From Sporosarcina sp. FSL K6-1522 (lineage in GTDB: Bacteria > Bacillota > Bacilli > Bacillales_A > Planococcaceae): 64,000 nucleotides of DNA. Position numbers and translations under genes: made by a program. Positions 34,089-43,569 of this stretch are shown in pieces (position 1 is the first letter of the stretch; every line of letters begins with the position of its first letter). The stretch covers positions 2,082,501-2,146,500 of the forward strand of contig NZ_CP152019.1 in assembly GCF_038622445.1 (NCBI RefSeq). Reading direction: 5' to 3'. The notes below the pieces were generated by a model. It had not been told where the DNA came from and did no database searches. It saw nothing but the letters and a program-made list of their open reading frames with translations.

Positions 34089-35375
34089 ATGCGAATTGTA
34101 ACAGTGGAACAATATGCAAATGAACAAGCACAAGGAAAAGCGGTGCAACATAATGACTTGGAATTCGATAAAACTGTGCTTGAAATTATCGGAACAGTAC
34201 GTGAACAAGGCGATGAGGCGTTAATGAGCTATACGGAACAATTTGATGGCATTCGCCTTGATTGTTTGATTGTCAGTGATGAAGAGTTTGAGGAAGCACA
34301 GACGCAGGTGACGGAAGAGTTTCTTGGTGCATTGCGGACAGCGAAGCGTAATATTACGGCATTCCACGCGGAACAAAAAGAAAAGTCATGGTTCATCAAT
34401 CAGGATAAGGGCATTATGCTAGGTCAGAAAGTGACGCCGCTGGATAGTGTCGGTATCTATGTACCGGGAGGAAAAGCGGCCTATCCTTCAACGGTCCTCA
34501 TGAATGCCATTCCAGCGAAGATTGCGGGAGTGGGACGGATTGCCATGGTGACACCACCGCAGCGAAACGGCAAAGTGAATCCACATGTGCTTGTGGCTGC
34601 ACAAGAGGCAGGCGTCGATGTTGTGTATAAAGTCGGTGGTGCACAAGCGATTGCAGCCTTGGCTTATGGGACGGAAACGGTGCAAAAAGTTGTGAAGATT
34701 ACAGGTCCCGGTAATGCATTTGTCGCACGTGCGAAAAAGTGGGTATTTGGAGACGTGGCGATTGATATGATTGCAGGACCAAGTGAAATTTGCGTCGTTG
34801 CAGATGATACAGCGAATCCGACGTTTGTGGCGGCGGATTTATTGTCACAGGCCGAGCATGATGAGCGGGCGACAGCTATTTGTGTCACGACGAGCGCTAC
34901 GTTTGCGGAAGCACTGCAAGTGGATGTGGCAGAGCAAATCGCCTGTGCTGATCGTAAGGACATCATCGAGAAATCCATTGCGGATAATGGTCGCATCGTG
35001 CTCGTTGACACATTAGATGAAGTATTCCAATTCGTCAACGAGCTAGCACCTGAACATTTACAGCTCATGGTAGAAAATCCGATGGAACAATTGCCATATA
35101 TTCATCATGCAGGCGCCATCTTTTTAGGTAATTACTCACCAGAAGCGCTCGGGGATTATATGGCAGGACCAAACCATACTTTGCCAACGAGTGGAACATC
35201 GGCGTTTTCTTCACCACTAGGCGTTTATGATTTCATGAAAAAATCAAGCATTATTCAGTATTCACAGCAAGCGTTGCAAGACGTTGCAGACGACATCATA
35301 ACAATCGCTAATGCGGAAGGCTTAACAGCGCATGCAAAGTCGATTCAAGTGAGAAAGGCGGAAAACAATGCGTAG
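34089..35375 (+). CDS. hisD: Histidinol dehydrogenase (428 aa)
   Basis: ATG six bases after the hisG stop. Two-step NAD-linked oxidation of histidinol to histidine. Diagnostic stretches are GIYVPGGKAAYPSTVLM, KVGGAQAIAALAYGTE, GPGNAFVARAKKWVFG, DMIAGPSEI, LSQAEHDERATAICV (Zn-binding His/Gln) and NELAPEHLQLM (active-site Glu-His), then GPNHTLPTSGTSAF. Full length. Overlaps hisB by 8 bases. Confidence 0.97.
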   Translation: MRIVTVEQYANEQAQGKAVQHNDLEFDKTVLEIIGTVREQGDEALMSYTEQFDGIRLDCLIVSDEEFEEAQTQVTEEFLGALRTAKRNITAFHAEQKEKSWFINQDKGIMLGQKVTPLDSVGIYVPGGKAAYPSTVLMNAIPAKIAGVGRIAMVTPPQRNGKVNPHVLVAAQEAGVDVVYKVGGAQAIAALAYGTETVQKVVKITGPGNAFVARAKKWVFGDVAIDMIAGPSEICVVADDTANPTFVAADLLSQAEHDERATAICVTTSATFAEALQVDVAEQIACADRKDIIEKSIADNGRIVLVDTLDEVFQFVNELAPEHLQLMVENPMEQLPYIHHAGAIFLGNYSPEALGDYMAGPNHTLPTSGTSAFSSPLGVYDFMKKSSIIQYSQQALQDVADDIITIANAEGLTAHAKSIQVRKAENNA

Positions 35376-35952
35376 TAAATCGATTGCAAGACAAACAGCG
35401 GAGACGAAAGTTCAATTGGACTTCGCGATAGATGGTAGCGGCAAAACGGATATTAACACGGGTGTTGGCTTTTTAGATCATATGCTAACGTTATTTACTA
35501 AACATGGTCGATTCGATTTAACGGTCGATTGTGATGGCGATATTGATGTGGACCAGCACCATACGGTTGAGGATATCGGCATTGTCTTAGGACAAGCATT
35601 TGCTGACAGCATTGGCACAAAAGAAGGCATCGAGCGCTATGCGACGATATCCACACCGATGGATGAAGCACTGTCGACTGTGTCGTTAGATTTGAGCGGA
35701 CGTTCTTATTTGGTTTTCAATGTCGACGGCATGAAAGATAAAGTCGGCAACTTTGATACAGAGCTTGTGGAAGAGTTTTTCATCGCTTTTACAAATAATG
35801 CGAAAATCAATTTGCATATCAATTTACAATACGGCAAAAATACGCACCATATTATCGAATCAATCTTTAAAGGATTCGGCCGGGCATTGCGAGTTGCGAG
35901 TACCATTAATCCAGACGTGAAAGGCGTTCCATCTACTAAGGGAATGCTATAA
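35368..35952 (+). CDS. hisB: Imidazoleglycerol-phosphate dehydratase (194 aa)
   Basis: Start ATG overlaps the end of hisD by 8 bases. Mn-binding motifs: FLDHMLTLFTKHGRF, DQHHTVEDIGIVLG, HHIIES and the terminal region. The length (194 aa) is the monofunctional form; histidinol phosphatase is supplied by separate hisJ. In Bacillus operons hisH follows directly; here the next 47 bases contain only a fragment of a dispersed repeat. Confidence 0.97.
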   Translation: MRSKSIARQTAETKVQLDFAIDGSGKTDINTGVGFLDHMLTLFTKHGRFDLTVDCDGDIDVDQHHTVEDIGIVLGQAFADSIGTKEGIERYATISTPMDEALSTVSLDLSGRSYLVFNVDGMKDKVGNFDTELVEEFFIAFTNNAKINLHINLQYGKNTHHIIESIFKGFGRALRVASTINPDVKGVPSTKGML

Positions 35953-35957
35953 AGAAA

Positions 35958-35980
35958 AGCGGGCGCCTGGAGTCTAGACA
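35958..35980 (-). repeat. Dispersed-repeat remnant where hisH is expected
   Basis: Reading the minus strand, GTCTAGACTCCAGGCGCCC matches the GTCTAGGCTCCAGCGCC repeat seen at 20226-20242 and, degenerate, at 39251. It is the only content between hisB and hisA. Confidence 0.65.
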
Positions 35981-35999
35981 TGAAAAGGGGGATACCATC

Positions 36000-36722
36000 A
36001 TGATTTTATTTCCTGCAATTGATATTCGCGGTGGGAAATGTGTTCGATTGATTCAAGGGGATTACGATAAAGAAATTATTTACAACGATTCACCAACTGC
36101 CATGGCAAAAGAGTGGGAGGAGCAAGGAGCTGCTTATATTCACGTTGTCGATTTGGACGGTGCAAAAACGGGCGATTCGCTGAACAAAGAAGCAATTCAA
36201 GCGATTGCGGGTAGTGTATCGATTCCGGTGCAAGTAGGAGGCGGCATTCGTTCAATGGATATCGTCGACGCACATATTGCGGCGGGCGTGAGCCGTGTTA
36301 TTATCGGGACAGCCGCTATTCAAAATCAGCAATTTCTAGCAGAAGCTGTGGCGAAATATGGCGACAAGATTGCAGTTTCCATTGATGCACGTAACGGCTT
36401 TGTGGCAACGGATGGCTGGACGGAAACGAGCGATGTCAAAGCGGTGGATCTGTTGCAAAAGCTAGTGGAAATTGGTGTGCAAACCGTAGTCTATACAGAC
36501 ATTATGAAAGATGGCATGTTGCAAGGGCCGAACTTATACGAACTTGAAATGATGAATAACGCCTCGTCGATTGACATTATCGCATCAGGTGGTGTTTCGA
36601 CGGAGGAAGATATCGCAAAGTTGCGAGAACTGAATATGTACGGAGCGATTATCGGTAAGGCGCTATACGAAGGAAAACTATCTTTAGTCAAACTATTGGA
36701 GGACGACAACGATGCCAAGTAA
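36000..36722 (+). CDS. hisA: Phosphoribosylformimino-AICAR-ribotide isomerase (240 aa)
   Basis: ATG follows AAAAGGGGG. TIM barrel with [20 protein letters not shown] (catalytic Asp 8), [37 protein letters not shown] (second Asp), [14 protein letters not shown] and [12 protein letters not shown]. Full family length. Overlaps hisF by 11 bases. Confidence 0.97.
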   Translation: MILFPAIDIRGGKCVRLIQGDYDKEIIYNDSPTAMAKEWEEQGAAYIHVVDLDGAKTGDSLNKEAIQAIAGSVSIPVQVGGGIRSMDIVDAHIAAGVSRVIIGTAAIQNQQFLAEAVAKYGDKIAVSIDARNGFVATDGWTETSDVKAVDLLQKLVEIGVQTVVYTDIMKDGMLQGPNLYELEMMNNASSIDIIASGGVSTEEDIAKLRELNMYGAIIGKALYEGKLSLVKLLEDDNDAK

Positions 36723-37473
36723 TCGAATTATTCCATGTTTAGATTTTGATAACGGGAAAGTCGTAAAAGGCAAAAAGTTTCTTGAAGTGAAAGAAGTCGC
36801 AGATCCGCTAACATTGGCTAAAAAATATGTAGCTGACGGTGCGGATGAGCTGGTATTTTACGATATCGCTGCTTCAACGAAAAATCGTGCCATGTTTCTG
36901 GATTTGATTGCAGAAATTGCGAAAGAAGTGCCGATTCCCTTTATCGTTGGTGGGGGCATCCGAACGATTGATGACATTCAAAAAGTGTTTGATGCAGGAG
37001 GCGATAAAGTCTCCATTAATAGTGCAGCGCTCACGAATCCTTCTTTAATAGAAGAAGCGGCGAAGAAATTTGGTTCTGAGCGTGTGATTTTATCGATGGA
37101 TGTCAACGAAGTGGGTCCCTCTAAATGGTCGGTCTTTGCCAAAGGTGGACAAGAGGATACGGGCATGGATGCCATCGAATGGGCGGTACGTGGCGAAAAG
37201 CTTGGTGCAGGTGAACTAGTCGTCAATAGTATCGGTGAAGATGGCGTCAAGGACGGGTATAATCTTGAATTGACACGAGCCGTTGCAGAGGCCGTTACAA
37301 TCCCGGTTATTGCAAGTGGGGGAGCTGGGAAACCTGAACACTTCCGCACTGTCTTGACCGAAGGAAAAGCTGATGCGGCACTCGCAGCATCTGTTTTCCA
37401 TTTCGAAGATATTCACATTGGTGATTTGAAAAACTATTTAGCGGAACAAAATACATCTGTTGGGAATGACTGA
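36712..37473 (+). CDS. hisF: Imidazole glycerol phosphate synthase cyclase subunit (253 aa)
   Basis: ATG overlaps hisA. TIM barrel with [19 protein letters not shown] (Asp 11), [28 protein letters not shown] (catalytic Asp near residue 130), [14 protein letters not shown] and [13 protein letters not shown]. It normally receives ammonia from HisH, which is not encoded beside it here. HisF alone can use free ammonia in vitro. Confidence 0.96.
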   Translation: MPSNRIIPCLDFDNGKVVKGKKFLEVKEVADPLTLAKKYVADGADELVFYDIAASTKNRAMFLDLIAEIAKEVPIPFIVGGGIRTIDDIQKVFDAGGDKVSINSAALTNPSLIEEAAKKFGSERVILSMDVNEVGPSKWSVFAKGGQEDTGMDAIEWAVRGEKLGAGELVVNSIGEDGVKDGYNLELTRAVAEAVTIPVIASGGAGKPEHFRTVLTEGKADAALAASVFHFEDIHIGDLKNYLAEQNTSVGND

Positions 37474-37475
37474 CT

Positions 37476-38117
37476 ATGACAATTGACATTGATAATCTGA
37501 CATTTGATAAAGACGGGTTAATCCCCGCAATCGTGCAAGATGATCGGACAGGCAAGGTCTTGATGCTCGCTTATATGAACGAAGAAGCATTGACAAAAAC
37601 GATAGAAACGAAAGAAACGTGGTTTTTTAGTCGCTCTAGACAAGAGCTTTGGAATAAAGGCGCTACTTCAGGCAATCGTCAACAAGTTCAACGCCTGTTT
37701 TTCGATTGCGATCAAGATACCATTTTAGTACAAGTATTACCGCAGGGACCTGCTTGCCACACAGGTGAAGTGACTTGCTTCAACACGAAAGCGTTAGAAG
37801 TTACTACATCCAGTCGGGAAGTTGTACAAGAAGTGGTCGATGAAATTAAAGAGCGCCATAATAACCCTGTAGAAGGTTCGTACACAACATATCTCTTCCG
37901 CGAAGGCTTGGATAAAATCCTGAAAAAAGTTGGGGAAGAAACAACGGAAGTTGTCATCGGTGCAAAAAATCGAGACAAAGCTGAAGTGACGAGTGAGCTG
38001 GCAGACTTGACGTATCATTCCCTTGTTTTAATGGAAGAGCTTGGTGTTACAGTGGAAGATGTTAAAGGTGAATTACGCAAAAGACGTCCAAATCGTGAAG
38101 TGTTGCGCAATGAGTAA
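37476..38117 (+). CDS. hisI: Bifunctional phosphoribosyl-AMP cyclohydrolase / phosphoribosyl-ATP pyrophosphatase (213 aa)
   Basis: The N-terminal cyclohydrolase covers residues 1-110 ([20 protein letters not shown], then [21 protein letters not shown] with metal Asp and Cys). The C-terminal pyrophosphatase is about 115-205 ([46 protein letters not shown]). This HisIE fusion is normal for Bacillus. The start is 3 bases after hisF; the end overlaps hisC by 8 bases (ATGAGTAA). Confidence 0.96.
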   Translation: MTIDIDNLTFDKDGLIPAIVQDDRTGKVLMLAYMNEEALTKTIETKETWFFSRSRQELWNKGATSGNRQQVQRLFFDCDQDTILVQVLPQGPACHTGEVTCFNTKALEVTTSSREVVQEVVDEIKERHNNPVEGSYTTYLFREGLDKILKKVGEETTEVVIGAKNRDKAEVTSELADLTYHSLVLMEELGVTVEDVKGELRKRRPNREVLRNE

Positions 38118-39171
38118 ATTTTGGAGCAGTATGGTGAAACGGACGGAGCCGTATGTACCTGGGGAGCAAGTCATTCAGCCGAACATTGTAAAGTTAAATA
38201 CCAATGAAAACCCATATCCGCCGAGTCCAAAAGTCATGGAAGCGATTCGTGGGGAGATGGAGCGCAATCTGCAATTATATCCATCACCAACAGCAGATGA
38301 TTTGCGTGCAACGGTTGGTCGTAGCTATGGACTAAGTGCCGACGAAGTATTTGTCGGCAACGGCTCAGACGAAGTATTGGCCTTTTCTTTTATGGCGTTT
38401 TTTGAGCCTGGGCAGGCAATCCGTTTTCCGGCCGTTACGTATAGTTTTTATCCGGTATATGCCAAGCTTTTTGATATTCCATATGAAGAAGTACCGTTAA
38501 ATGACGATTTTACATTGCAAGTTGACCAGTTCTTTCAGTCTGAAGGTGGTGTTATTTTACCGAATCCGAACGCACCGACAAGTCTGTATACTGAACTTGA
38601 ACATATCGAGGCTATTGTGAAAAATAACCCAGACAAAGTCGTTATTATCGATGAAGCGTATATTGATTTTGCATCGAAATCTGCGGCGGAACTCATACAG
38701 CAGTACGATAATTTACTCGTTGTGCAGACGACATCCAAATCACGGTCATTGGCGGGCTTACGTGTCGGCTTTGCGATGGGGAATACTTCGTTGATTGCTG
38801 CACTAGTTCGCATTAAAGATTCATTTAACTCCTATACATTGGACCGACTGGCACTTGTCGGGGCTCAAGCGGCGTTTGAGGATGAAGCGTATTTTGCGGA
38901 AACGACAGGGAAGATTATTGCTACGCGTAATAAAATCCAAACGACATTGGAACAGCTTGGTTTTTCTGTTCCCCCTTCGCAAGCGAATTTTGTGTTCGCT
39001 AGTCATGAAACGGTCTCTGCAGAGTATTTATACAATGCATTGAAAAAAAGGGGCATCCTCGTTCGTTATTTCAATAAACCAGGAATTGATAACTATTTAC
39101 GTATTACCATCGGGACGGATGAACAGATGAAGCAATTCGCTGTGAAATTACGAGAGATTTTAGAAAAATAA
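38110..39171 (+). CDS. hisC: Histidinol-phosphate aminotransferase (353 aa)
   Basis: Chosen start is ATG 38110 ([20 protein letters not shown]), overlapping hisI by 8 bases; a longer frame back to 38041 lies inside hisI and is not used. PLP fold-type [47 protein letters not shown] and [18 protein letters not shown], in which the Lys of TSKS forms the Schiff base. It ends the his operon; in B. subtilis the equivalent gene is in the trp operon, so this placement is a lineage difference. Confidence 0.96.
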   Translation: MSKFWSSMVKRTEPYVPGEQVIQPNIVKLNTNENPYPPSPKVMEAIRGEMERNLQLYPSPTADDLRATVGRSYGLSADEVFVGNGSDEVLAFSFMAFFEPGQAIRFPAVTYSFYPVYAKLFDIPYEEVPLNDDFTLQVDQFFQSEGGVILPNPNAPTSLYTELEHIEAIVKNNPDKVVIIDEAYIDFASKSAAELIQQYDNLLVVQTTSKSRSLAGLRVGFAMGNTSLIAALVRIKDSFNSYTLDRLALVGAQAAFEDEAYFAETTGKIIATRNKIQTTLEQLGFSVPPSQANFVFASHETVSAEYLYNALKKRGILVRYFNKPGIDNYLRITIGTDEQMKQFAVKLREILEK

Positions 39172-39213
39172 AAAACTGTAAACCCTTGTGCTTAAAGGGT
39201 TTACAGTTTTTTT
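39171..39213 (+). terminator. Terminator of the his operon
   Basis: AAAAACTGTAAACCCTT with AAGGGTTTACAGTTTTTTT (17 pairs), 7-base loop; it begins at the hisC stop codon. Confidence 0.95.
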
Positions 39214-39250
39214 GAAGGTGAGAAATTATCAGTTTTTCTACGTAACTTAC

Positions 39251-39283
39251 AGTCTAGGCTCTAGCACCAAGGCGCCTGCGCTT
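39251..39283 (+). repeat. Degenerate GTCTAGGCTCCAGCGCC repeat fragment
   Basis: AGTCTAGGCTCTAGCACC, then AAGGCGCCTGCGCTTTT. It lies between the his terminator and the end of the solute-binding protein gene. Confidence 0.6.
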
Positions 39284-39287
39284 TTCT

Positions 39288-40919
39288 TTAGTTCGTTAAA
39301 TAGAGTGTCGCAAAATTATCATTTTCCATCGGGTGTGCTTCAAAGCCTTCTACATAATCAGCAAGACCAATTGGCGGTGTTGTATGTGCGATCGGTACCC
39401 ACGGAGCATCTGCGTGGAACAGAACTTGCGCTTCTTGATATAACGCAATACGTTCATCTTGATCGAATGTAACACGTGCTTTTTCGATTAAGGCTTGGAA
39501 TTCCTCATTTACATAGAAAGCACTATTGCTGGCAGGTTTTTCAACGTTGGTGCTACTTAAGTTCGGGTAGAGGAAGTTGTCGGGATCTGCCATGACTCCT
39601 GTCCAACCATACATCGCCATTGTATGTTCACCTGCACTCACTTTTTCTAAATAGGTCGCCCATTCATACGTAAGGATATCTGCTTCGATGCCAACTGCTT
39701 TCAAATTGGCTTGCATAGCTTCGGCGGATTTTAAAGGTTGTGGCATATACGGTCTTGGATTACTCATTGTCCAAATTTCCGTTTTAAAGCCGTCTGGATA
39801 ACCAGCTTCTGCGAGTAATTTCTTTGCTTCTTCTACGTTAAATGAATAGTCTTCAATGCCATCATTGAATCCCCACAGTGATGGTGGAATCGGATTTTTT
39901 GCTACTTCAGCGTAGCCGCTAAAGAATCCATCGACTAAGCCTTTTTTATCAATGGCCATATTAATTGCTTGGCGTACCTTTACGTTATCGAAAGGCGCTT
40001 TTTGTGTGTTAAATGCTAGGTAGCTGATGTTGAAACTTGGGCGTTTAATGAGTTTCAAGTTTGGATTAGCTTCGACTGTGCCGGCATCACCTGGATTCAT
40101 GCCATCGATGATATCTGCTTCTCCCGTCGTTAGTGCATTTAAACGCGCAGAATTGTCTGGAACGACTGTGAAAATCATCTTATCTAGCAGTGGTTGCCCC
40201 TTCACATAATAATTTTCGTTTGCTTTTAAGACGATTTTATCGTTTCGCGTCCAACTTTCGAATTCAAATGGACCTGTGCCTACAGGATGTTCATAAAAGT
40301 TATCCTTGTTTTTTTCGATGGCTGTAGGGCTTGCGATTCCGAACATGGGAATGGCTAGGAAACTAATGAAAGGAGCAGTTGGTTCGGTCAATTTGATTTC
40401 AACAGTTGATGGATCTACTGCTTTTACGTGTTCAATTTTATGGGTTGGATCACCTTTGAATCCACCATATAGAAACGGATAATATGGAAAGTCTCCAATA
40501 TGGTATGGGTTTTCAGGATCCATCCAACGTTCAAAGTTGAAGACGACTGCATCTGCATTGAAATCGGTGCCATCATGGAACTGAATTCCTTCTTTCAGGC
40601 GAAGCTTCCATGTTACGCCATCGTCTGCAACTTCGTAAGATTCCGCTAATTTAGGCTGCAATTCTAGATTTGTATCGTATTCAAATAATGTTTCGAAAAT
40701 CGCATGGGTGACGCGAATCGATTCGCCATCTGTAATATTGATAGGATCTAACCCAACAGAATCCGCACCACGGGCATAGATCACTGTGCCACCTTGTTTA
40801 GTTGTACCATCATCTTTGCTTGGTTTGTCGGCATCGCTCTTCTTATCCCCTGCACAAGCGCTTAGCAGTACGGATAGGACAAGTAAAATGCTCATAGTTA
40901 TTAACGCTTTTCTATTCAT
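39288..40919 (-). CDS. Oligopeptide/dipeptide-type solute-binding lipoprotein, orphan (543 aa)
   Basis: ATG follows GAGGAGG. The signal peptide (residues 1-21) ends in a lipobox, LSAC, with Cys 22. The SBP_bac_5 fold is shown by VIYARGADSVGLDPINITDG, ADDGVTWKLRLKEGIQFHDG, ADAVVFNFERWMD, PVGTGPFEFESW, VKVRQAINMAIDK and MYGWTGVMADPDNFLYPNL. The last phrase recalls dipeptide/glutathione/nickel-type members. No permease or ATPase gene is adjacent, so it must work with a transporter encoded elsewhere, or has another role. Confidence 0.93.
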   Translation of the reverse strand: MNRKALITMSILLVLSVLLSACAGDKKSDADKPSKDDGTTKQGGTVIYARGADSVGLDPINITDGESIRVTHAIFETLFEYDTNLELQPKLAESYEVADDGVTWKLRLKEGIQFHDGTDFNADAVVFNFERWMDPENPYHIGDFPYYPFLYGGFKGDPTHKIEHVKAVDPSTVEIKLTEPTAPFISFLAIPMFGIASPTAIEKNKDNFYEHPVGTGPFEFESWTRNDKIVLKANENYYVKGQPLLDKMIFTVVPDNSARLNALTTGEADIIDGMNPGDAGTVEANPNLKLIKRPSFNISYLAFNTQKAPFDNVKVRQAINMAIDKKGLVDGFFSGYAEVAKNPIPPSLWGFNDGIEDYSFNVEEAKKLLAEAGYPDGFKTEIWTMSNPRPYMPQPLKSAEAMQANLKAVGIEADILTYEWATYLEKVSAGEHTMAMYGWTGVMADPDNFLYPNLSSTNVEKPASNSAFYVNEEFQALIEKARVTFDQDERIALYQEAQVLFHADAPWVPIAHTTPPIGLADYVEGFEAHPMENDNFATLYLTN

Positions 40920-41185
40920 GGAAACTCCTCCTCTGTGTCAATGAGATGTACGAAGGTAATCTTGAAAAATTCTTCGCACGAATCGCATTATTCGACAAAA
41001 TTCACTATCGATATATCATATATTACAGAGGGTTATTCGTCAATGAAGGCTCCGAGTGATTTTTTTTTGGTTAATATCAGTAGAGGTGTTGCTGTGTAAA
41101 TGGATTGCCTAAAAGTAAACAACATATATGGGAAACTGTTATACTTGTACTATTGTAATGGTGAAGAGTAGGGAGGTTTATCGTT

Positions 41186-41368
41186 ATGTTAGGGTCAAAA
41201 TACATTGATGTTGCACTTATTTTGTTTATGGGGTATTTTGCGGTTACGCGATTTTCGAGCGGACAAGTGGGCATTGGAATCTTTTTTACAGTGTTATGTC
41301 TATTGAATACACTCACACTTGTTGTAAAAGTTAAACGAGAAAAAGAAACAAAAAGTAACGCACAATGA
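41186..41368 (+). CDS. Small membrane protein (60 aa)
   Basis: ATG follows AGGGAGG at good spacing. Two hydrophobic segments (YIDVALILFMGYFAVTRF and VGIGIFFTVLCLLNTLTLVV) with a short loop, then a basic tail (KVKREKETKSNAQ). A terminator follows closely. No family known to me; gene reality is supported by the ribosome site and by the helical hairpin layout. Confidence 0.65.
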   Translation: MLGSKYIDVALILFMGYFAVTRFSSGQVGIGIFFTVLCLLNTLTLVVKVKREKETKSNAQ

Positions 41369-41387
41369 CGTGAAGAGAAGCAGCGAG

Positions 41388-41427
41388 ACTAGGGTTCCCC
41401 TCGAATGAAGGGAGACCCTAGTTTTTT
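41388..41427 (+). terminator. Terminator of the small membrane protein gene
   Basis: ACTAGGGTTCCC with GGGAGACCCTAGT, then TTTTTT. Confidence 0.85.
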
Positions 41428-41570
41428 ATCTTCATTCAGCAAATCTTTTTGTACTGAAAGCGAAGCGTCAGCTATAGAAAACTTCCTCCTCGGTAGGTGG
41501 CGAGATGAATGCGGTTTTGTTTTACTGTTCATCGGGTGTTCAAACGCCTGCTGAACGAAGACAAAGCCTC

Positions 41571-41716
41571 CGGCGGATGTCACAGATTTTTTAGGGGTGC
41601 TTTGGAAGGCAGTCTAAGTGCGCGACGTCCTGTCACGACGACTGCATGACCTACTTCCTGTAGGCCCCGAGCTCGAAAAAAATCTGGACGCAATTACGCC
41701 GAGGCGTAATTGATTA
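41571..41716 (+). repeat. Dispersed structured repeat, copy B
   Basis: It contains GGATGTCACAGATTTTTTAG, GACGTCCTGTCACGACGACT, GCATGACCTACTTCCTGTAG, then GAGCTCGAAAAAAATCTGGA and the palindromic AATTACGCCGAGGCGTAATT. It shares all its modules with 12285-12426, but the ACGTCCTGT module lies inside the AGATTTTT/AAAAATCT stem here and before it there. The upstream gap 41430-41570 has no gene; it contains a weak inverted repeat around TTCATCGGGTGTT and TGAACGAAG. Confidence 0.7.
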
Positions 41717-41827
41717 TTGTATCGGTTTCACTTGATGGACATGAACCATAATTTGCTGGTCGAATTCATATGATGGATTAGTGCTAACATTTTGGGTTTT
41801 ATTGAGGGCAGATAGGAGGTGAGGGGT

Positions 41828-42205
41828 ATGGCGAAATCACTGCTGAAGATTTCTGTCGTCTATTTCATGATTGGGATTGCGTTTGGGTTATACATGTCGG
41901 TCACGCATGTCTTCAACATGACATCTGTGCATGTTCACATCACTTTACTCGGTTGGATGTCGTTGGCTTTAGTAGGGGTATTTTATCATTTGTATCCCAA
42001 TTTGGGGAAGACCGGTTTGGCAAAAGCGCATTTCTGGCTGCATAATATCGGTTTGCCGGTGATGATGATTGCCATTGCTTTAGCCATTTTAGGCGTGAGT
42101 CCTGTATTTTTTCCAATTGCAACTGCTGGTGGCGCAGCGACACTGATTGGTATTTTCTGTTTTGGTTTTAATGTTTTGCTGAATCTTAATAAACGTTCGG
42201 CTTAA
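41828..42205 (+). CDS. Short haem-copper oxidase subunit I-like membrane protein (125 aa)
   Basis: ATG at 41828 (MAKSLLKISVVYFMIGIAFG) follows AGGAGGTGA; the GTG at 41819 is part of that site. Four membrane segments with conserved histidines: VTHVFNMTSVHVHITLLGWM, GVFYHLYPNLGKTGLAKAHF, WLHNIGLPVMM. The patterns HVHITLLGW and HFWLHNIG recall the N-terminal helices of cytochrome cbb3/NO-reductase subunit I, but the protein stops at about a quarter of that length. Such short homologues occur in Bacillales as stand-alone proteins, so it is probably not a broken gene. Haem binding is inference. Confidence 0.7.
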   Translation: MAKSLLKISVVYFMIGIAFGLYMSVTHVFNMTSVHVHITLLGWMSLALVGVFYHLYPNLGKTGLAKAHFWLHNIGLPVMMIAIALAILGVSPVFFPIATAGGAATLIGIFCFGFNVLLNLNKRSA

Positions 42206-42212
42206 AAAATGG

Positions 42213-42264
42213 ATGTCAATCAGCCTTTTATCGGAGCGGTGTCGATAAGGGTTGATTGGCATTC
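42213..42264 (+). other. Long stem-loop between genes
   Basis: TGTCAATCAGCCTTTTATC pairs with GATAAGGGTTGATTGGCA. No T-run follows, so it is a weak terminator or a structural 3' end for the upstream gene. Confidence 0.5.
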
Positions 42265-42344
42265 ACAAACAAAATAAGTTGTTCCAATACCTCATTTCCT
42301 GTAGTATACTATGTGAATTGTATTTTTTGAAATGAGGAGTCATA

Positions 42345-43409
42345 ATGAAGAATTCTATATATGGATTAACGATGGAGCAACTAACAGAATGGTTATTAGA
42401 GCGAGGCCATAAAAAATTCCGTGCATCCCAAGTATGGGATTGGCTGTACAAAAAACGCGTCACAAGTTTTGCGGAAATGACAAATGTGAACAAAGAATGT
42501 CTACAATTGTTGGAAGACAATTTTGCAATTCAGACATTGGAGCAAACTGTGAAGCAAGAGTCGGCAGATGGAACGATCAAGTTCCTATTTAAAATGCAGG
42601 ACGGTAATTTAATCGAGACGGTATTGATGAAATTCCCTTACGGTCATTCGGTTTGTGTAACAACACAAGTCGGCTGTAACATTGGCTGTAGTTTCTGTGC
42701 AAGTGGATTATTGAAAAAGAGCCGCGATTTAAACGCAGGCGAAATCGTTGAGCAAATTATGAAAGTACAGTTCCATCTTGACGCAAAAGAGCAAGAGGAT
42801 CGTGTCAGTCATATTGTTGTTATGGGCATCGGCGAACCGTTCGACAATTACACGAACTTGATGGATTTCCTTCGCGTCGTCAACGACCAAAAAGGATTGG
42901 CCATTGGTGCACGTCATATTACGGTATCGACAAGTGGGAACCCACATAAAATCAGAGAATTTGCCAATGAAAACATCCAAGTCAACTTGGCTGTGTCGTT
43001 ACATGCACCAAACAATGACTTACGTACACGCATTATGAAAATTAACAAAGCGTTCCCAATCGAAGTGTTGATGGATTCCATTGATTATTATTTGGAAACG
43101 ACTAATCGTCGAATTACGTTTGAATACATTATGTTGCAAGATGTCAATGATCATGTGGCAGAAGCGCAACAATTAGGGAAATTACTGGAAAATAAACGTC
43201 ATCTATCCTACGTCAACTTAATTCCTTATAACCCAGTTGATGAGCATGACCAATACCGCCGTAGTACACCAGAAGCAATCGATGCATTTTACAAAGCACT
43301 TCGTAAAAAAGGCATCAATGGCGGTGTTCGTCTTGAACAAGGAACGGATATTGACGCGGCGTGTGGTCAGTTACGCAGTAAGCAAATTAAGAAAGAGAAA
43401 GCGAAATAA
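42345..43409 (+). CDS. rlmN: 23S rRNA A2503 / tRNA A37 C2-methyltransferase, radical SAM (354 aa)
   Basis: ATG follows GAGGAG. Radical-SAM motif [11 protein letters not shown] (C-x3-C-x2-C, around residues 109-119), with [46 protein letters not shown], and near the end [17 protein letters not shown] with the methyl-carrying Cys. Length and motifs are RlmN, not Cfr. A decayed second copy of its 3' end lies 7.4 kb downstream (50780-50845). Confidence 0.97.
   Translation: MKNSIYGLTMEQLTEWLLERGHKKFRASQVWDWLYKKRVTSFAEMTNVNKECLQLLEDNFAIQTLEQTVKQESADGTIKFLFKMQDGNLIETVLMKFPYGHSVCVTTQVGCNIGCSFCASGLLKKSRDLNAGEIVEQIMKVQFHLDAKEQEDRVSHIVVMGIGEPFDNYTNLMDFLRVVNDQKGLAIGARHITVSTSGNPHKIREFANENIQVNLAVSLHAPNNDLRTRIMKINKAFPIEVLMDSIDYYLETTNRRITFEYIMLQDVNDHVAEAQQLGKLLENKRHLSYVNLIPYNPVDEHDQYRRSTPEAIDAFYKALRKKGINGGVRLEQGTDIDAACGQLRSKQIKKEKAK
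43373..43399 (+). repeat. Direct repeat inside the rlmN 3' end (left junction of a putative island)
   Basis: A 27-base stretch coding for the last residues of RlmN, starting ACGCAGTAAGCAAATTAAG, is identical at 50810-50836. Confidence 0.75.
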
Positions 43410-43420
43410 TCGAGTGTAGT

Positions 43421-43465
43421 GAAACAGCGGCTAATCCCCATAATATGAGGATTAGCCGCTGTTTC
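43421..43465 (+). terminator. Hairpin terminator after rlmN
   Basis: Perfect 17-bp stem GAAACAGCGGCTAATCC with GGATTAGCCGCTGTTTC; weak T content after it. Confidence 0.75.
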
Positions 43466-43569
43466 CATTAGTTTATAGGCGGAGGAGACACTGAATTCTT
43501 AATAGCTCAAAAAATGTAAGCTTACCAATACAATGGGAATTGTTTTGGGGCTGAAGCATTTTTGTCATA

